Positions 31,662 to 47,400 of a stretch of DNA of 64,000 nt are shown here, piece after piece. This DNA is from Costus lasius (Eukaryota > Streptophyta > Magnoliopsida > Zingiberales > Costaceae): contig CM050446.2 in NCBI GenBank assembly GCA_027563935.2, forward strand, positions 28,585,501 through 28,649,500. The letters are read 5' to 3'. The translations under genes and the position numbers were made by a program. Positions within the stretch are counted from its first letter, which is position 1. Every line of letters starts with the position of its first letter. The notes beneath the pieces were generated by a model. That model searched no databases. It was not told the origin of the DNA and was given only the letters and a program-made list of their open reading frames with translations.

Positions 31662-33476
31662 ATGGGTTTTACCAAGGACCAGCTTCTCGCTAGCCTCGAG
31701 GTGCATCTCTTAATCCTTACATCGCACCTTTTCTTCTCCCTACTGCCAAGGATATCTTTTTTTCCTCCGCAATTAAGATCTCGATCTCTGATGCTTTGCG
31801 ACTCGAACTGTCGATCTATGGATGAGAGCATTTGCCCGTATGTTGTTTGTCATTGTGCCTTCAAAGATCCTTTTTTTTTTCTTTTCCATTCCATTGTTTC
31901 TGTTTATAGCAGTTATGATTCAAGCATAATTTTCGACGGAGTCCATACGTAATTGGTGAAATTTAACTCATGTTTCACTGCAAAAAATAAGATAACTAAT
32001 TCTCAGGCAAACTAAAATAATTTCACTCACCAATATGGAATTCGGGGTAAATTTTATTCCTCATTTGTATAATTAACTTGAGATTGCATAGCTTCTTTTC
32101 TTAAACTTGGGCTCCAAATCCCAGCTCTCAATATGTTAAGATCCCTCGATGGAAATCGACCAGTCACTGATATTCCGCATAACCAGCCTGCTGGTAAGTA
32201 TGTAGTGTCATTTAGGCCTATATTTAGTGGTAGTGACATTTTGATGACATTCAGTTGACTTTTGCGATTGCCAGTATGGTTTGAGATTTAGTTGTTTAGG
32301 ATGGTAAATATAACTAGTCGAATGATAATGATATTCTCTGATTCAAGGCTTCATGGAAATAAACTGTGAATGATAAATAAGGAAAGAGTACTCTCCAGTA
32401 ATGTAGTTAACGAAGAGATGACATAGGTTGATGTTTTTCTTATTGGAATAGCACTGCAAGGATAAAAAAGGTAAAGAGGTAGGGGCATTAGTGGGAGGAG
32501 AAGATGGAGAACTCTTCGAGTAGATTCCTGAAGAACCAATTTGTTTTCTGTGTATTCTGCACTTAATTGATACCCTAACTATTAAGGATTATCTGTAACA
32601 CGATCAAGCTTCAAAGATTGAAAACTAAATGTTTTCTCCACAGAATATCCTAATGTTTAAAGAATCAATTTTCTTCTTTTAATCAAATAAAATAATCTTG
32701 GTTTTGAATTTATGACGTTTTCTTTTTAAATTGTATACTCTCTTACTTACAATTTTATTATTCCTCTGTTCATTATTTCCCTCCATTATATGATTCTATT
32801 TCTTTGAATGTTTTATGATCTCTATTTACCCTTTTTGCTAGATCTTCTTTTTTGTAAGTTCTTTAATTGCCTTTCCCTTTGCTATAATTCTCCAATGGTT
32901 TGTTTGATCTTCCTATTTTGACATGTAATTTTTTTCATTAATGATCTCCCTTCTAAACCTTGTGAGGAGCCTATCGCAGTTTATTTTTTGTGGATTAATT
33001 GATTGCATTAAAAAGAAGAAGAAGAAGAAGAAGAAGAAGAAGAAGAGGAGGAGGAGGAGGAGGAGGAGGAGGAAGATGAAGGAGAAGCGGTGGCACGGAA
33101 GGTGAGCACTTGCCTCCCGCAATGCTATCGCCATTGCAATCTACCTCTCCTCTTCCTCTTCCTCTTCTCTGTAGCGAGTAGATAAGTGCGCCACACATTG
33201 CTTTCAATAGTCCCGCCCCTTTCTCTTCCTCTTCTTTTGCTTCCGCTGCGAGCAGTGTTGGTTCATCCAATTCCATCCAGTATGGATTGGTAGTCAAGGT
33301 TGTTAAGATCGAGATCCTACCTAAAAATGATAAAGACTTTATAGGATCGGAACGTAGAATCGAATCGTAAGATCGTAAGATCCTATCAAATCACTTAAGA
33401 CTTAACATATATAATTTTTTAAAATATATTTATCTAATTAGACTTAAAAGTATAAAAAATATTTTAATAAACAATA

Positions 33477-33507
<31 letters not shown>

Positions 33508-35364
33508 GATATATATGCTATTATTCAGATATATTAATTATATAGTATAAAATAATGAAATTGAATATTTGTGAGGTGATGGTAATGGAGATAAGTTAAT
33601 AGAAGACGAATATAATAAAGATGTACAATAAAACTAGAAACAACAAAGACATGCTGTGAAATAAAGACAACAAATAAAAAACATGAAAAATAATGAAGAT
33701 AAAGATATACATTATAATGACAATAATAAATATTATAAAGTTTATTCTAATAAATAATTAAAGTAGACAAATATAGTTGTAGATGAAAACGAGCTTAAGT
33801 TGATTAATATTGGTAAAAAAAAGTAAATAATGACAATTAAAGACGTAAAATTATATCACATCAATTAAAAGCTTTTAACATAATAGATTATTGATTTTTA
33901 GTATAATATGAACTTATTTTACCTATTAACTTATGATCGAGTAGGATCGATGGGATCGTAAGATCCTACCCGATCCTAAGACCTAGATCGTGGGATCGTA
34001 AGATTCTATTATATTTCAGGTTCTACATTCGTTCCGGAATGATTTACCTAATTTGGGTCGTAGGATCGGAAAATCATAAGACCCGGAACGCATTTTTGAT
34101 AACCTTAATTGGTACATTACTGGTTCGAGCCTGGACTAGTACAAGGAATCCAACCTAATTTTTAAGCCTTACCTTGAACATTGCATTTAACAAACATGCA
34201 CCATCAATAATTTGATAACCACAACTAGCCATTGAGTGATAACATGGTTATATTGTGATGAGTTGGCCGTGATTTTGTCATCATCAGATTGCTGATTTCC
34301 TAGTTTACTTCTGTTTAAATGTTAATTCTGTTGGATTGCTAACTGTAAGGAAATGAACAAATGCATTTATGCATGAACTAAGAAACACAAGTTGGAAGTT
34401 ACCTTTCTGCAATACCAGTTGCAGTGTTGTCGTTTAAGCTTTCACTTGAACGTTACCAAATAAGCCAGAAGTTCATAATTGCATATGGTGAATAATATGA
34501 TGAACTAAATAGTTTATATCTATGCCTCTTGTTCACACAGGAACTTCAGATTGATGTCCTTTGCTATGATCATCCTTCTGTCCTGACTGTTGAAGCTCAG
34601 GTCAGTGCATAATATTTAAAGTTGCTCTAACCATATTATATAAACATGTCTTCGATCAACTGTTTTCTTTTGCTAGGCAAAATATGTAGGACATTTGGGT
34701 GGTGCATTAAGTAAAAACTTGCTATTGAAGGTACTATTCAATTTCACATTTTCGAGCTCTTTTGTGAGGAATCATGTAGACAATGAAGTTGAAGTGTGTT
34801 TGATGTTCTTTCTATTTAACTAACAATTGAAGTGCTCATGTAGGATAAGAAACAAAGATATTATCTTGTTTCTGCTCTGGCGGGTACAAACATTGACTTG
34901 AAAGGTACAAGTGATAAGTTATTGGTCTAAATTGTACTGGATTTAGTGTCATTATTAACTCTTGCATTTTAGTTAATGCGTTACTACTAAATTATTAAGG
35001 TTTTTTTTTCGTAATTGTTGATAATTGTTTTATCATATAATTTTGGCATTTAGTTCTGTCCCAAAGGCTTGGCCTGGGAAAAGGAGGTTTGCGAATGGCA
35101 CCCGAAGAAGCTTTGTTAGAATTACTTCAGGTTGTATTGCTATTATTGTCTTGTATTATGATTTTTCTCACTGAATATGTCAGCGATCTCTCAATTTACA
35201 ATGCTGTTTTGAAATACCTTTGATGTATCCTCAGTATGTTCTTAATTTTCCATTGTTTCTATCAATTTTTAAAGACTTGGATTGGAATGATAAAAATAAT
35301 GATGGATCTTCTCAATGTCCCCGTAGGCCCATACTAGGGTTTTAAAAAGCCAGTTTGTATCACT

Positions 35365-35421
<57 letters not shown>

Positions 35422-38400
35422 TAATGGTATCAGCTATGCCACATGTCTATATGTACTAGCATGTACATGTCTAACAAGTGGTATATACCGAAATTTAAAA
35501 CCATGGCCATCCTATAATAAAATCATTGAATATCAATTGGTAGCTTGGTATGAATCTCTTATTGTCTAACCTGTAGAGTATGCTCCGTATTAAGTGTCAA
35601 GTTCATTCCTCATATTCAGGCTTTTGTACTAAACATGACTTTTATTGTACTGTGTTCCAGGTGCCATTGGGATGTGTAACGCCATTTGCATTGATTAATG
35701 ATTCTGCAAGGTATTTATTTCTGGTTTTCTCATGCACTATTCTTGTTTTCAGTAGGTGTTTCCAATCTTGTAATTTTAATTTTCTTAATCATGTATTTGT
35801 TGGTGGACTTTATTTCTAAGCAAGAATGTGTTTCTAGTTTTCCTTTGTCTTCTATGAAAGTTATATGTTGAAAATTTTAGTCTTCCTTTGTTTAACCTAA
35901 AAAGAATACTTATATTGATCCTTTCCCATCTTTTGAGTGGGATTATTAGAGATATTGGTGTAACCCACTCTCAAACGCTTTTCTCTATCTTTGCATGTTC
36001 TAGCTCCCAAAACTTTTCTTTCTTGGAATCACATGGAGAAATGATTCTCCTTTTATTATTTGGGCACATTTCATGCCATAGAAGCAACAAAGTGCAAATT
36101 GAAGGTGCTAGTGATTACTTAGTTTAATTGGTAAATTGACAACCCATCATCCTAGCAACATGACAAATTTGATGAACCTTGTGTGCCTATATGAATAACA
36201 AGGGATGTTCCCTGGCAATCCAATTCTTAGCTCTTGCTACCTGCCAAGGAACACTTCCTACACCTTTCATCTAGAGTTACCAAAAACTAACCTGATTGAC
36301 CAATCTTACTCAATGCACCACAAAGTTATGCGAGTTAGAACAGGTGTAATTGTGTTTGGGTCATAATCCGGTTAACCTGACTCAAAATTAGTCGAGTTGG
36401 GTTGGGTGTGGTCATAAATGGGTTGATTCGAGTAACCATTTATATTATAACTAGTATATGTATATTATATTTATTCATTGCAAAGGTATATTTATAAGTA
36501 TATAATATTAATTTAGTATAAATTACATTTATTTATTTTTATTTATTTTGTATATTTATATATTAAATGGTTTATGTGGGTCAGATTTGGTTGACCTTAT
36601 ATAAACAAGTTGGGTTTGGATTGTATTAGATTGACCTAATGAATAAATGGGTGGGTTGGACTTAAATGGATCTCAGGTCATGTTGGCACAATCTATTTAT
36701 GACTTGCTAACCTTACATGGGAGATGGCTGGATGAAGTGCAGAAGCTCTTTGCTTCAACCATGGCAAGCTATTTATATGTATGTAGTAGTCACCATTGTC
36801 AAAAATTTTTTTTGGTTAGAAGAGCTAGAAAAGATGAAACTGAAGTAGTGCTTGAAGACCGAGGATCCTACCATGTAAACCTTGATTTGCACACGGTTTT
36901 ATTAGTGAAATTATGGCAAAATGCTAAATGTATTCTCAAGAAAATTATAGCATGCAGTTTATTGGCTGATTTTGAAAGTAGAAAATATTCAAGTGGATCT
37001 TATGTCATGCCCCTAGAAATTCTCATTGTAACTTTTTTTTTCTTCTTGTTTTAACATGATGCAATTACCCAAATCCAGTATTACATCAAATCAATTTGAG
37101 AACATCTTCAACACAATTTTAATACACATCTAGGGGAGCAACAAATACCACCTTGACAAGTTTGATAAATATCAAACCAGCTGACAGAAGATAGATTAAT
37201 TATCAGATTTCATTCATACGACTAGCTCATAAAATTTACAAAGTTATGTCTTATCAAAATTATTCAAACTTATTATATACAAAAAAAAAGTTAAATACAT
37301 GAACATATCATTCTAGCATCACACTATTACATCAAAACTAGTTTGAACTTAAAAACATTCTATCCTTTTACCACCTCGTCCATACCCTAAGGAAAACAAC
37401 CAAAAACTAGCTTGTATTAGAAATAAGTTTTGTAATATGTAATAGAAGCATCATAACTGAATTTTGTAAAAGAGGTATCTCCAATCCAAAGATAATGACA
37501 CGGACTTAGCCATCATAAGTATAAAAAATAAATAAAAAAACTCATGTATCAAAAGCAACATGAAAGGAACTAGTGAGATGATATCACAACAAAGCCTTCC
37601 ACATCTGGACTCGCCCATAACATATTTGAAGGTGGCTATCATGGATTCAAGAGGTGGTGCCTAATATTTCTACCGTGGCATTACTCTATGTAGTATTTAG
37701 TTCCATATCCATAACTATAAATATAAAGGGGTTTTAGAGGTGGCTCTATAGATTTAAGAGGTAGCTCCCATTATTTCTAATATGACACTTTGTAGACACT
37801 TTGTAGCGTCCAATCATAATTCCCATAAATGAGATCAAATAATTTTCTTACTAGTTGTAAGAGCTAAAGGATAATTGTGCCATGCATAACATGATCAAAG
37901 CTATCAAACATATGCCCTTACAACAAGGATATAAACATAGGTATAAATTATCTAGGTCCAACTGACAAATATCATTGTAATGTCAATAAATCAGATATTG
38001 GCCAAATATGTACATGGGGCTATTGATCATTTCTCATGCATGGAATATTGCATAAGGCTCATGAAAAAATATACTATTAACAGTCCTACATAATATGTCA
38101 AACATGATCAGCAAACTTCTATCAAGTTAGTCGAAGGGTAATACTGTAGGTATCTATACAAGATAGGAGTTATTGAAAATGTAATGGAATTTACTTTCCA
38201 ATAAATCTAGTTTGATGCAATTTGGCATAGTACAGTTATAACAATTGGAGTGACAAGGTGTCAAATTGCCCGCTTTTATAATTGCAGAAATGTTGAGCTG
38301 AATGATACTTTTTGTTTGAGACTATAATTAATTTCAAATGTATGTAATATACGGTCTATTAGAAAGATATTTGAGTCTTCTTTCATTCAAAATAACTCTC

Positions 38401-41400
38401 GTTCAAAACTGATTTGTGTATTGAAAGTTACAAGAGAAAGACCAACTGAAGCCTAGTGTTTCAAAAAACATATGCTGAATGATGCTATCTATTAGATACC
38501 CTAATTATGTTATATAATATAAGGCGTTGCAAAGCTATTTAAGTTCTCTTTTACTCAAACTAATTTCCATGTAAAAAAGTCTGTGTACAAAGTAATAAAG
38601 ATAAATCTCTCAAAAGGTCAGAATTGCAGAAATCACAACACCTTGAACTAACTCTTAAAATTTCTACAATAATATTGGTAAAAACACTAAAATTCATTCT
38701 GTTAATCAGAATCTTAACTATATCCTAAAGTCACAAATATAATTTTTTTTCAAACCATTATATTTAAAAAAATATAAATATGGGGCATAGTGTAGAAACT
38801 TACCTTAGTGCTGAAATTTCAGCTCTCAAAATGCTTCTCCAGTTCAACATCTTAATTCTATTATCCTCCAAGTCGAATGTTACTTGCTGGTTGGGATCAC
38901 CCGCTTTCCCCTTCTCACATCATTTTACATCAATGGTAAATATTTAGCTTGAGGTGTCTCTGCCAAAGTTAATTTCTATTCTCAATAAACATGAGGTGTT
39001 ATGTTATTATAATCATTTTATTTAAATGTCTCTTTTCTTTTTTTCATTTTCCATGAATGACATGTTTCTTATTCAAAACATACCTACTAAATTATCAAAT
39101 TTATGTCTTAGTTCAAATATTTTCAAAATACCCCTCCTAATTTGTCAAATGTACATTTCATGCATCATGATCTAAATGTGTGTTAATTAAGATATAATAT
39201 AATGTTAACACAAGATGGAAGAAAATTAAGAGTATTTGTTGATCTTTATAGTTAGTGTACTAAAAACATGAATATCACATCTTAAGTCTTAACCTTGAGT
39301 GGTTATTCTAGGATTCAGTTGGCTTCAAACATTAAGTCCTATCTCATGGGTCTTCCAAGATATGATAATGGTGTTCTTAGTACAATGCTGAATCATAGAG
39401 CTACAATATCTTCCACTGACCTAAAACAACAATGGATTCTGCAAGCAGGAGCTACAATATCTTCCACTGACAGTGGACTTTGGAAGAACTTAACACAACG
39501 TGTTGTGCTACTTGAATCTCTTATGCTGTCCATGCAAAATCATGAAACATAATTTTTCTTTTTTTGGGTTACAATCATGTTACTATTTGACCCAACCGAT
39601 ATACAGATCTTCAGAAGGATGAGATATAAAGACAATACAAAAACCTACTGCAACAAGGCCTTATTCATGCACCTCACATTTCTTCCCTGGTATTTCTGGT
39701 CAAAAGACGAGAAATCATGGAGGCTTTGCACCTATGCTCTAAATTCAATTACAGGAAAAATACAAGTTCCCTATTCCAGTCATTGATGAATTATTAGATG
39801 AGTTGTATGAAGTTCGATAGATCTATGATTAGGCTATCATCAAAATAATAATGCACCATGAGTACATTGAGTAGGCGACCTTTAGAACTCATTGTGGCCA
39901 CTTTAGTTCTTAAGTATGCTGTTTGCTGACAAATATTATTTCTACCATCTAAGATCTTATGAATGATATTTTTGGAAAACATTTGCGGTGAACTGGTAAT
40001 GCCTTAAGTTTCTGCATTATTTTAAATGTCACCTGTTTCTGCCAGACGGACATTTTGTTACAACATGCATACTTTCTCATAAGTAAATGATAGAACTGGT
40101 TGATGTACTCTAGTCAATATCGTTGTTCTGCTATTATTCTCCCATAGTCCTCTGTTTCTTTTAGTATGAGGCTGCTGATGTTCTAAAAAAATTATTTATT
40201 CAAATTTCTAGTACTGTCTCACTATTGCTGGATCAAGGTTTTAAAGCTCATCAGTCCTGCTATTTCCATCCACTCACAAATGAAGTGACAATTTGTAAGT
40301 AGGGAAATCTTTAAATATATTTTGTTCTTTTTCTAGTTTTTTTTCTTTCTTTTTTGTTTTAAATTGTGTACTATTTCCTTATATATCTTTAAAGTGTGTT
40401 CTCCAATTCTTGCTGTTATCAATTTATCGGCTTTCCTTTAGTTAGCTACTCTTTATTTGCTCTAAGCCTCCAAGACCAAAATGCTGAAACAATCCTGTTG
40501 CTTGCAATAGGAACACAACCCAAAGTGTGTTCATAACTATATCCGTGATGATAAGCATTCTAGTCCAAGAATATTTTAGGCTGCGAAATTTAGTTGATCT
40601 ACTTTGTTCCTTACAAACCAGTAACTTAAGCAAAATTATGAGTTTGCTACTTCTTGCAGTTTTTTAAAACATCAGTTTTTCCTTTATTGCTCTGAAACTA
40701 AGGTGGAAGTGATGCTGCTGATGTATCTTGCATTAGGAATATAGCTGAAATTGTATATTTAATTCCTTCCACTTCGAAAATCATTCTGGTTCAAAGTATT
40801 CAGACAGGTAAAGCATGTATTTGTGTTTGATGGATATCTTGTTTGATAAGCTATGATTCTTAATGCTTATTTCAAAAAAGTAATATTTTATATTTTTTTC
40901 TTGAGTTCTAGGGTATTTAACGTTTGCATCTTCTGTTAACTTGAGTACAAGAGTCTAGTGGTTTCCAGGTTCATAAATCATAAGACCATTATTTGCAGTT
41001 AAGAATGCCAAATTACGGTCACTTTTAGCTGACAGAATTTTTTGAATGATCTTGCTTCATTTTTATAGAAGTAATATCAAGCTGTATTCCTTATTGCCAA
41101 AGTTGAATCACAAGGTACTTATTGTTTTGTTATGTCATATAAGAAAGAGTACACAGTCCTATATAGATAGGATAATAGGAGAATAAAACAGTCTCCCATG
41201 TGTAAAATTGGAACATAGATATTGATCATGTCCAGCGTACTACCAAGAAAAAAAAAACCTTCCAATAGCAAGAGGTTTAGCAAATATTTCAGCAAATTAA
41301 TTATTTCAAAGGTTGATTTATGAACATTAGAACATCTTAAACAAAATGATATTCAACCCCAATATGTTTAATTACTTGCCCTTGTCAAAGAAAAAAAGAA

Positions 41401-44400
41401 AGAAAGAAAAGATAGCATCTTGATCATTACACACATTGTTAGTGTCCTTGTGAGGGAAATCTTGAGCCATTGGGATTTAGCATTAAATAAATCACTGCAT
41501 TTTATTTTTTGCTCTTCTCAAATAATCAAGTGCCACCTATGTAAGTGTAGTTTCTAGTGATAGACCTCATGTCCTCTGAGTTATTTGCATAATCTACATT
41601 AGTGTAGAATTTTATTCTAAAATGTTTGTATTTTTGATAGAATAAAATCTTTCTGAGTGCCCCTTTTATATATTGAAAAAATTCTCAAGATTGCTTCCCA
41701 ATGATTTGGTTTTGGTGATTGTGTAAACTGGCTCCACTCTAATTGCAAAATGATGTTTTAGATTTTGTAACTGTTAAATATATAATCTTATCCTACTAAA
41801 CCACAACATTTAGTGGAATCAAAGTCACTAAAAGCCATCATCATTCAAAGCTTATGACTTGGAAGAATAAGAGTGTCTGTGGATTTATGGTCAAGAGACT
41901 AGTTTCTTTAAGATCTAAAACATACTTCTTTTGAGAAAGAAGCAAGCCGCCAACCTTGTAAGAAATTTCAATTCTAAGAAAATACTCAGTTGTCTAAGAT
42001 CATTTTTGACAAACTTATTTCTCAAATAATTTTTAACCTCTTGAATAAACACAAGGAGGGAAAATAGGATGAAAATGAAAATTAGAAAGCAAGGATAGAA
42101 GGGTAGAAAGGAAAGTGTTGAAAATTTCTTCTTTGTATTTCTTTAAAAGGAAAGAAAGTTTGAAGGAAGTAAATTATTTGCTATGTATACTCTATCTTTA
42201 CAATTTTTCACTCATATTTTAAAAATATAATTAAATTCTAATAAAATCAATAATTAAGTACTATCAAATTCAATCACTATTAAATATTATAAAACTATAA
42301 AATATAAAATTTATGGAAATAATTTGTGAAAAAAACATAGCACACAACATATACACTTACAATAAATAAATATTATATAAAACATTCACCACATATCAAA
42401 CACATATAAACATATCTAAAACACAAGCGCACATAACATATCGAAACAAGTTTAACAATACTATAATAATCCAAAAGTCTTAAAATATCCGAAATTAAAC
42501 ATCAAAATATAACAAAAAGTCTTACAACAAATGTATCGACAAAATATATATTATATAGTGTATCATCTACAAGCATAAAAAATAAGTGGTCTTACAACAA
42601 CCATAACAAATAGTCATGCAACATCCATGTGCATCGAATGTATCATCAAAACAATCATTACCATCCATTAACGCATCAAGAGCTTCCAAACTTAATTCTT
42701 CTAGAGCTGAGTAAAATAGTCTAGCCTTATCTTTACTACTATCGAGAATCATATAAGCAGTAGCTAGTTGATGATGTGACACTCTAATTTTCTTTAGCTC
42801 CTTCAATAAATTTTTTTTTGCATTGTCTTTCACTTTAGTCTTATTACAAAAATACTTATCCATAGATTAGTTTGCATGCTTCATATAATTGACCATCTCA
42901 TCCAACTTTTGATTACTATTTACCAATGCTAACATAGAAACTTCTTCAAATTTTAGTTGTTTTCTCTTACTACCACTCTTGCATGATATTCCCTCATCAA
43001 AAGATGCTCGGCTGTAGGTAGAATATCATCTCAATCGTTGGAGAAAAACTCTTGCAACTTTTCATAATTATTAACATGAGTGCCCCTCCACTTTCTTATA
43101 AGTGGATTAGCTTGTCAAGATAACAAAATCAATAAATTAATAGATAAAACACAAATTATCACAAGAGATATAAATATAACATACCTTGATGAGCTCATCC
43201 TGCATTTGCTTATCGGCCTCAAACATTTTTGTGTTGTTATTCCATGCTACACCACTTTTGTTCTTGAACGTCTCGACATGTATAGTTATTTTTCTGAGTT
43301 TTTATCCAATTTTTCAGATGATCTTTTGTTATAGTTATACCAAATATCGGGCCAAATTTGACTAACATATTTTTATAAGCATACGAGATAAATATACCAT
43401 CAACTCTGAAACTTCTCTAGCATTGCGGCAATGCATATATTATCTATGTCTTCTGTACATTTGATATTTTTTCTCCTTGCTATGACAATAAATCATTATT
43501 CAAGCAAAGAAAACAAGCATTAGACATGATAAATCAAAATTATTGATTAAACAGAACAAATGCAAGATACCAAAATCACGTGAGATGGTGGTAATTCCAA
43601 AGCTTATACATGAAGTAGAAAAGGTTAGTAGAGAGAGTAATTATTTTTCTAAAGATGAAATGTGTGTGGCAGAAGCAATGTTAAGTTTTGAGGAGCAAAA
43701 TGAAAGTAAGCAAGAGAAAGGAGGTAATAAACTGAAAATTGAGAAACAAACTTCAGAAGGAAGTATCCAGATCAAGAACCATCATGACATTCTAGCATAG
43801 CAAACTCTGGAAAGTGCCCAAGAGACTCCGGAGAGAAAAAAAAACATTGAAATATATTCCGTTGAGATTCTCTATAAATCAATTAAGCATGAAACATGTG
43901 CATCTGTTGACAGTTGCTGCTGAAAATGGACACCCAGAACAATTTCAAGAGAAGCACCAAACAATTCTTACATTTGACCAAGGAAAGGCCAGAATATGCA
44001 CCAAAAATACAAGCAGCATACCAGATTGTGAAGATGGAAATGTGAAAACAAACATTATGAAATGCATAATTCCCATTATCCACAAACAGTAAGTAGTGAA
44101 ATACAACATAGGAATCAAATAGAGAAGAATTTCATCAATAGCATCACTGTACTAGTAATAACCAAATACACCAGCAATAACAACTCATGCCTTCACAACA
44201 CAATCATTCCACGTTCCATGTCATCTCTCATTAGGATCCCCTTTCCTTACATCTTCATCTACTCTTTCCACACAAAATGAATCTTGACTCACTGAATTTG
44301 CTAACTCATCGACTTCAGCAATTATGCTTTCACTGGGATGAACACCCATTAAGTAGTTATTTAAAATACAACATGCAAAAATTATTTAAATGTTTCTTAA

Positions 44401-47400
44401 TAGGATAACAGGGTTAAGTTCCATTGGCTATGAGTGAATTTTTTTTTTCAATACACCAAAAGCTCTCTCCAAAACATTACGAGTGGATGTATGCTGATAG
44501 TTGAAAAGTTTTTTTTGCATTATCTGGAATATGTTTCAAATATTCTTTCAAGTTTCAAGTGATACCGAACTCCTCGTGTAATAAGATAACTTTTAATCTT
44601 AAATCCAGATAGAATTTTCCTATGACAATAATGTGTAATGTAATAACTCCAAATACTCGTAGACATAGTTTTTAATTAATGAAGATAAATATTTACCTTC
44701 TGGAATGTTTAAGTTATCAGATTTATTGAGGGCATTCTTTAATATCCGTGAATCAAGAAAGAACATAAGTAAATTTTATATTGAATGAACATGCTGATGT
44801 GTTGGCCAATCCTTTCTCCCCCTAATCTAGATAAATCCTTAGAAGGGACTCTTATGCGAACATGTGTCTCGTCTATAACTCCTAAACAATCCTGTAATAT
44901 TACATAGTTGATTTAACATTTAAAATATTTTTCTTCGTACTAATATGCTTTTAAAAATATACCTTGAAATAATGATAAAATTTGGTTCTATTGTATATCT
45001 AGGAGCATCTATTGAACCATCGGGTTATTTGATAAAGCGATAGTATAATCTAATAATAGTTATCAACACCTCATGAAAGTGACTACTAATACTCTTAGGG
45101 GAACAATGAAAGAAAAAAAAGCAAAGTTCTTTGCTCATCACATGGGAAACCAAATATAAGAACTTTGTGATTTTTTCTTTGGTGCTAGAGTATTTGGTAT
45201 GTTTGACTAGATTTGAGTCATGTAGTAGCTCCCACAAGTTGGAGAAGACATTCTTGCGCATTCTCAAAATATTACATATTTGATCTATTTAACTTTCTTA
45301 AAAGATTCCTTAATTCCTAGATTCATTAGACTCTACTAATGGCTTATCAACATACGATAAGTGATAATAAAATCACAATTTAGTGCAATTGGGTAACATA
45401 ATAACTGGCTATAGGTGCAAGATGAGATTGCCTAATATGGAAGTTGGGCATTATAATAGATCTCTTCTCTTTGATACTTGTTGGAGTCTTGTATCTTAAA
45501 ACCTATACATGAAAGATTATATCTTCAGTTAAAGCACTCAAGAACAATTTAAATAACTAGACAAAACAAAATTAAACACAAATAAGCAAATACTCAAGTT
45601 TCTTGCCCATGGAAATTGTTGGATTTCTTTCCTATCTATATCAATCTACTAATGAGCAAATACTTCATTGGGTAAGAATGATCTTTTAATTTGTGTAAAT
45701 AAACTAAAATTGAGAAGCATGTAAATTAAACAAGCGAGATAAATATAAATTCAAGCATACAACGCAAAGAAATGGACAGAAAATTGAACACCTAATGATC
45801 TTGATTTTGTTGAAAAAAATGCATTGGTTAACGTCATAGCTGTGAAAGATGGGGAGTAGTTGAAATGAGCTAATGACTTGAATTACAACAGCGGTCCTCT
45901 ATATGGAGTTTCATTAAACAAGCTCAATTGAAACCTGTAAATGGTGTTAGGTCTAGAAATCATGATTTGTTTCTTTTTTTTTTTTTTCAAAATGAAGACT
46001 TGGTTACTTGAGCTACTCATCTGCTCTTCATCTCCCATGGAGCGTCAGCAGGGAACACATAGCACAGTTCTTTAAATACCAATCCATCTTAAAAGAGAAC
46101 ATATTCACTGATCATTTGACATTATGAATCCATATAGGAAATCAAAGAAAATTTCCAACGGGCATAATAATTTCAAATTTTTTACATGGTTTACAAAGAG
46201 GAAATAAGTAGATCTCTTACTTGAGAACCTAGAAAATAAGTATGTCGAGAGATCGACAAAAGAGCATCTTGAGAGGAGGGCGCGGGTGAAAGCAAAGCAT
46301 TAAGGGAAAACAATGGTGGAAACTAGGGTTTAGTATTGTAAGAAGAATATCATCTACTTAAATTGCAAGAATAATAATACTAGAGGAAATCTATCTATTA
46401 AAAATAGAGTGATGTACTTTATTGTAATTTAGACTAATTTGAGCAAAAACACAAAAACTGATCAAAGCATGCTATTTGGCTTTTTGAAGTCCATTGTTTC
46501 TTAAGCTTATGTATCTCGAAGGTTTCTTAATATAAATATTTTATGAAATATCACCATATAAGGAAACATTTTTCATAACAATTCAAAACATGCTTCAATT
46601 TGAAACATCTTGATCATTAGCTAAAGAAAAAGTACTAAACATAATTTAACATGGCGGCTGCAGAAAAAAAGTTTTAAAGTAATCTACTCCAGGTCTTGCG
46701 TATAACCTTTGGCACGAGACAAGCCATATATTGCAAAATAGTGCCATCGGGGATTACACTTGAATGTGTAGATCCATCTATAAGCAACAGGTCGAACACC
46801 ATGGGGTTTGGGAATAAGTTCCTAGTTTCCTTGAGAAGTCCGGACCTCCATCTCATCATCACTTGCTTCAATTGAAGATGAGGACTTTTAGATATGGAAA
46901 TAGCATATAAGGATAAGGTAGGTAATAGCATTAAACATAAAAGATAAATGGTCATAAGTGATAATGAGAAACAACTTGTCAAGTGATAAACTGAATTTGC
47001 TTTCTTATAGTGATGAGTAATTATATCCGAAGGAAACAACAGTGGTGGTTGACCGTATACAAAACACTTGCAATAAAGGCTACCTTGTAACTGCATATGA
47101 TAGTGAAGGTGGTAGTATGAACTCAAGCTATGATGGTATGAAAACATGATGTGGTGCGGATGGTAGAATGGGAGACTATTGAGTCAAATTTAAGTAGCCA
47201 TATTAAAAATGGTAGCACCAATAGATGCCTAATGCTGTCGGGATCATAACAACTATGACCCTTTTGGATATAAGAGTACCTAGTAGAAATGCACCATATT
47301 GATCGAGGGCTTAGCATAAATAAAATATGTGGAGTTAGCCAAGGAGGAATAGAAAAGATGAAGGTTCTTGAAAAAGATGAGTCCAGGGAGACTGATTATT

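Noticed and set aside
32913..33297. Poly-Leu/poly-Pro minus-strand ORFs
   Set aside because: They are produced by the AAG/AGG microsatellite.
39295..39552. 85-codon ORF in intron 6 as an alternative exon
   Set aside because: No similarity to the editing protein and it would not splice in frame with exons 6 and 7 in a way I can support.
46674..47147. 157-codon minus-strand ORF as a host gene
   Set aside because: Its readable parts are copia RT sequence in a decayed antisense element.
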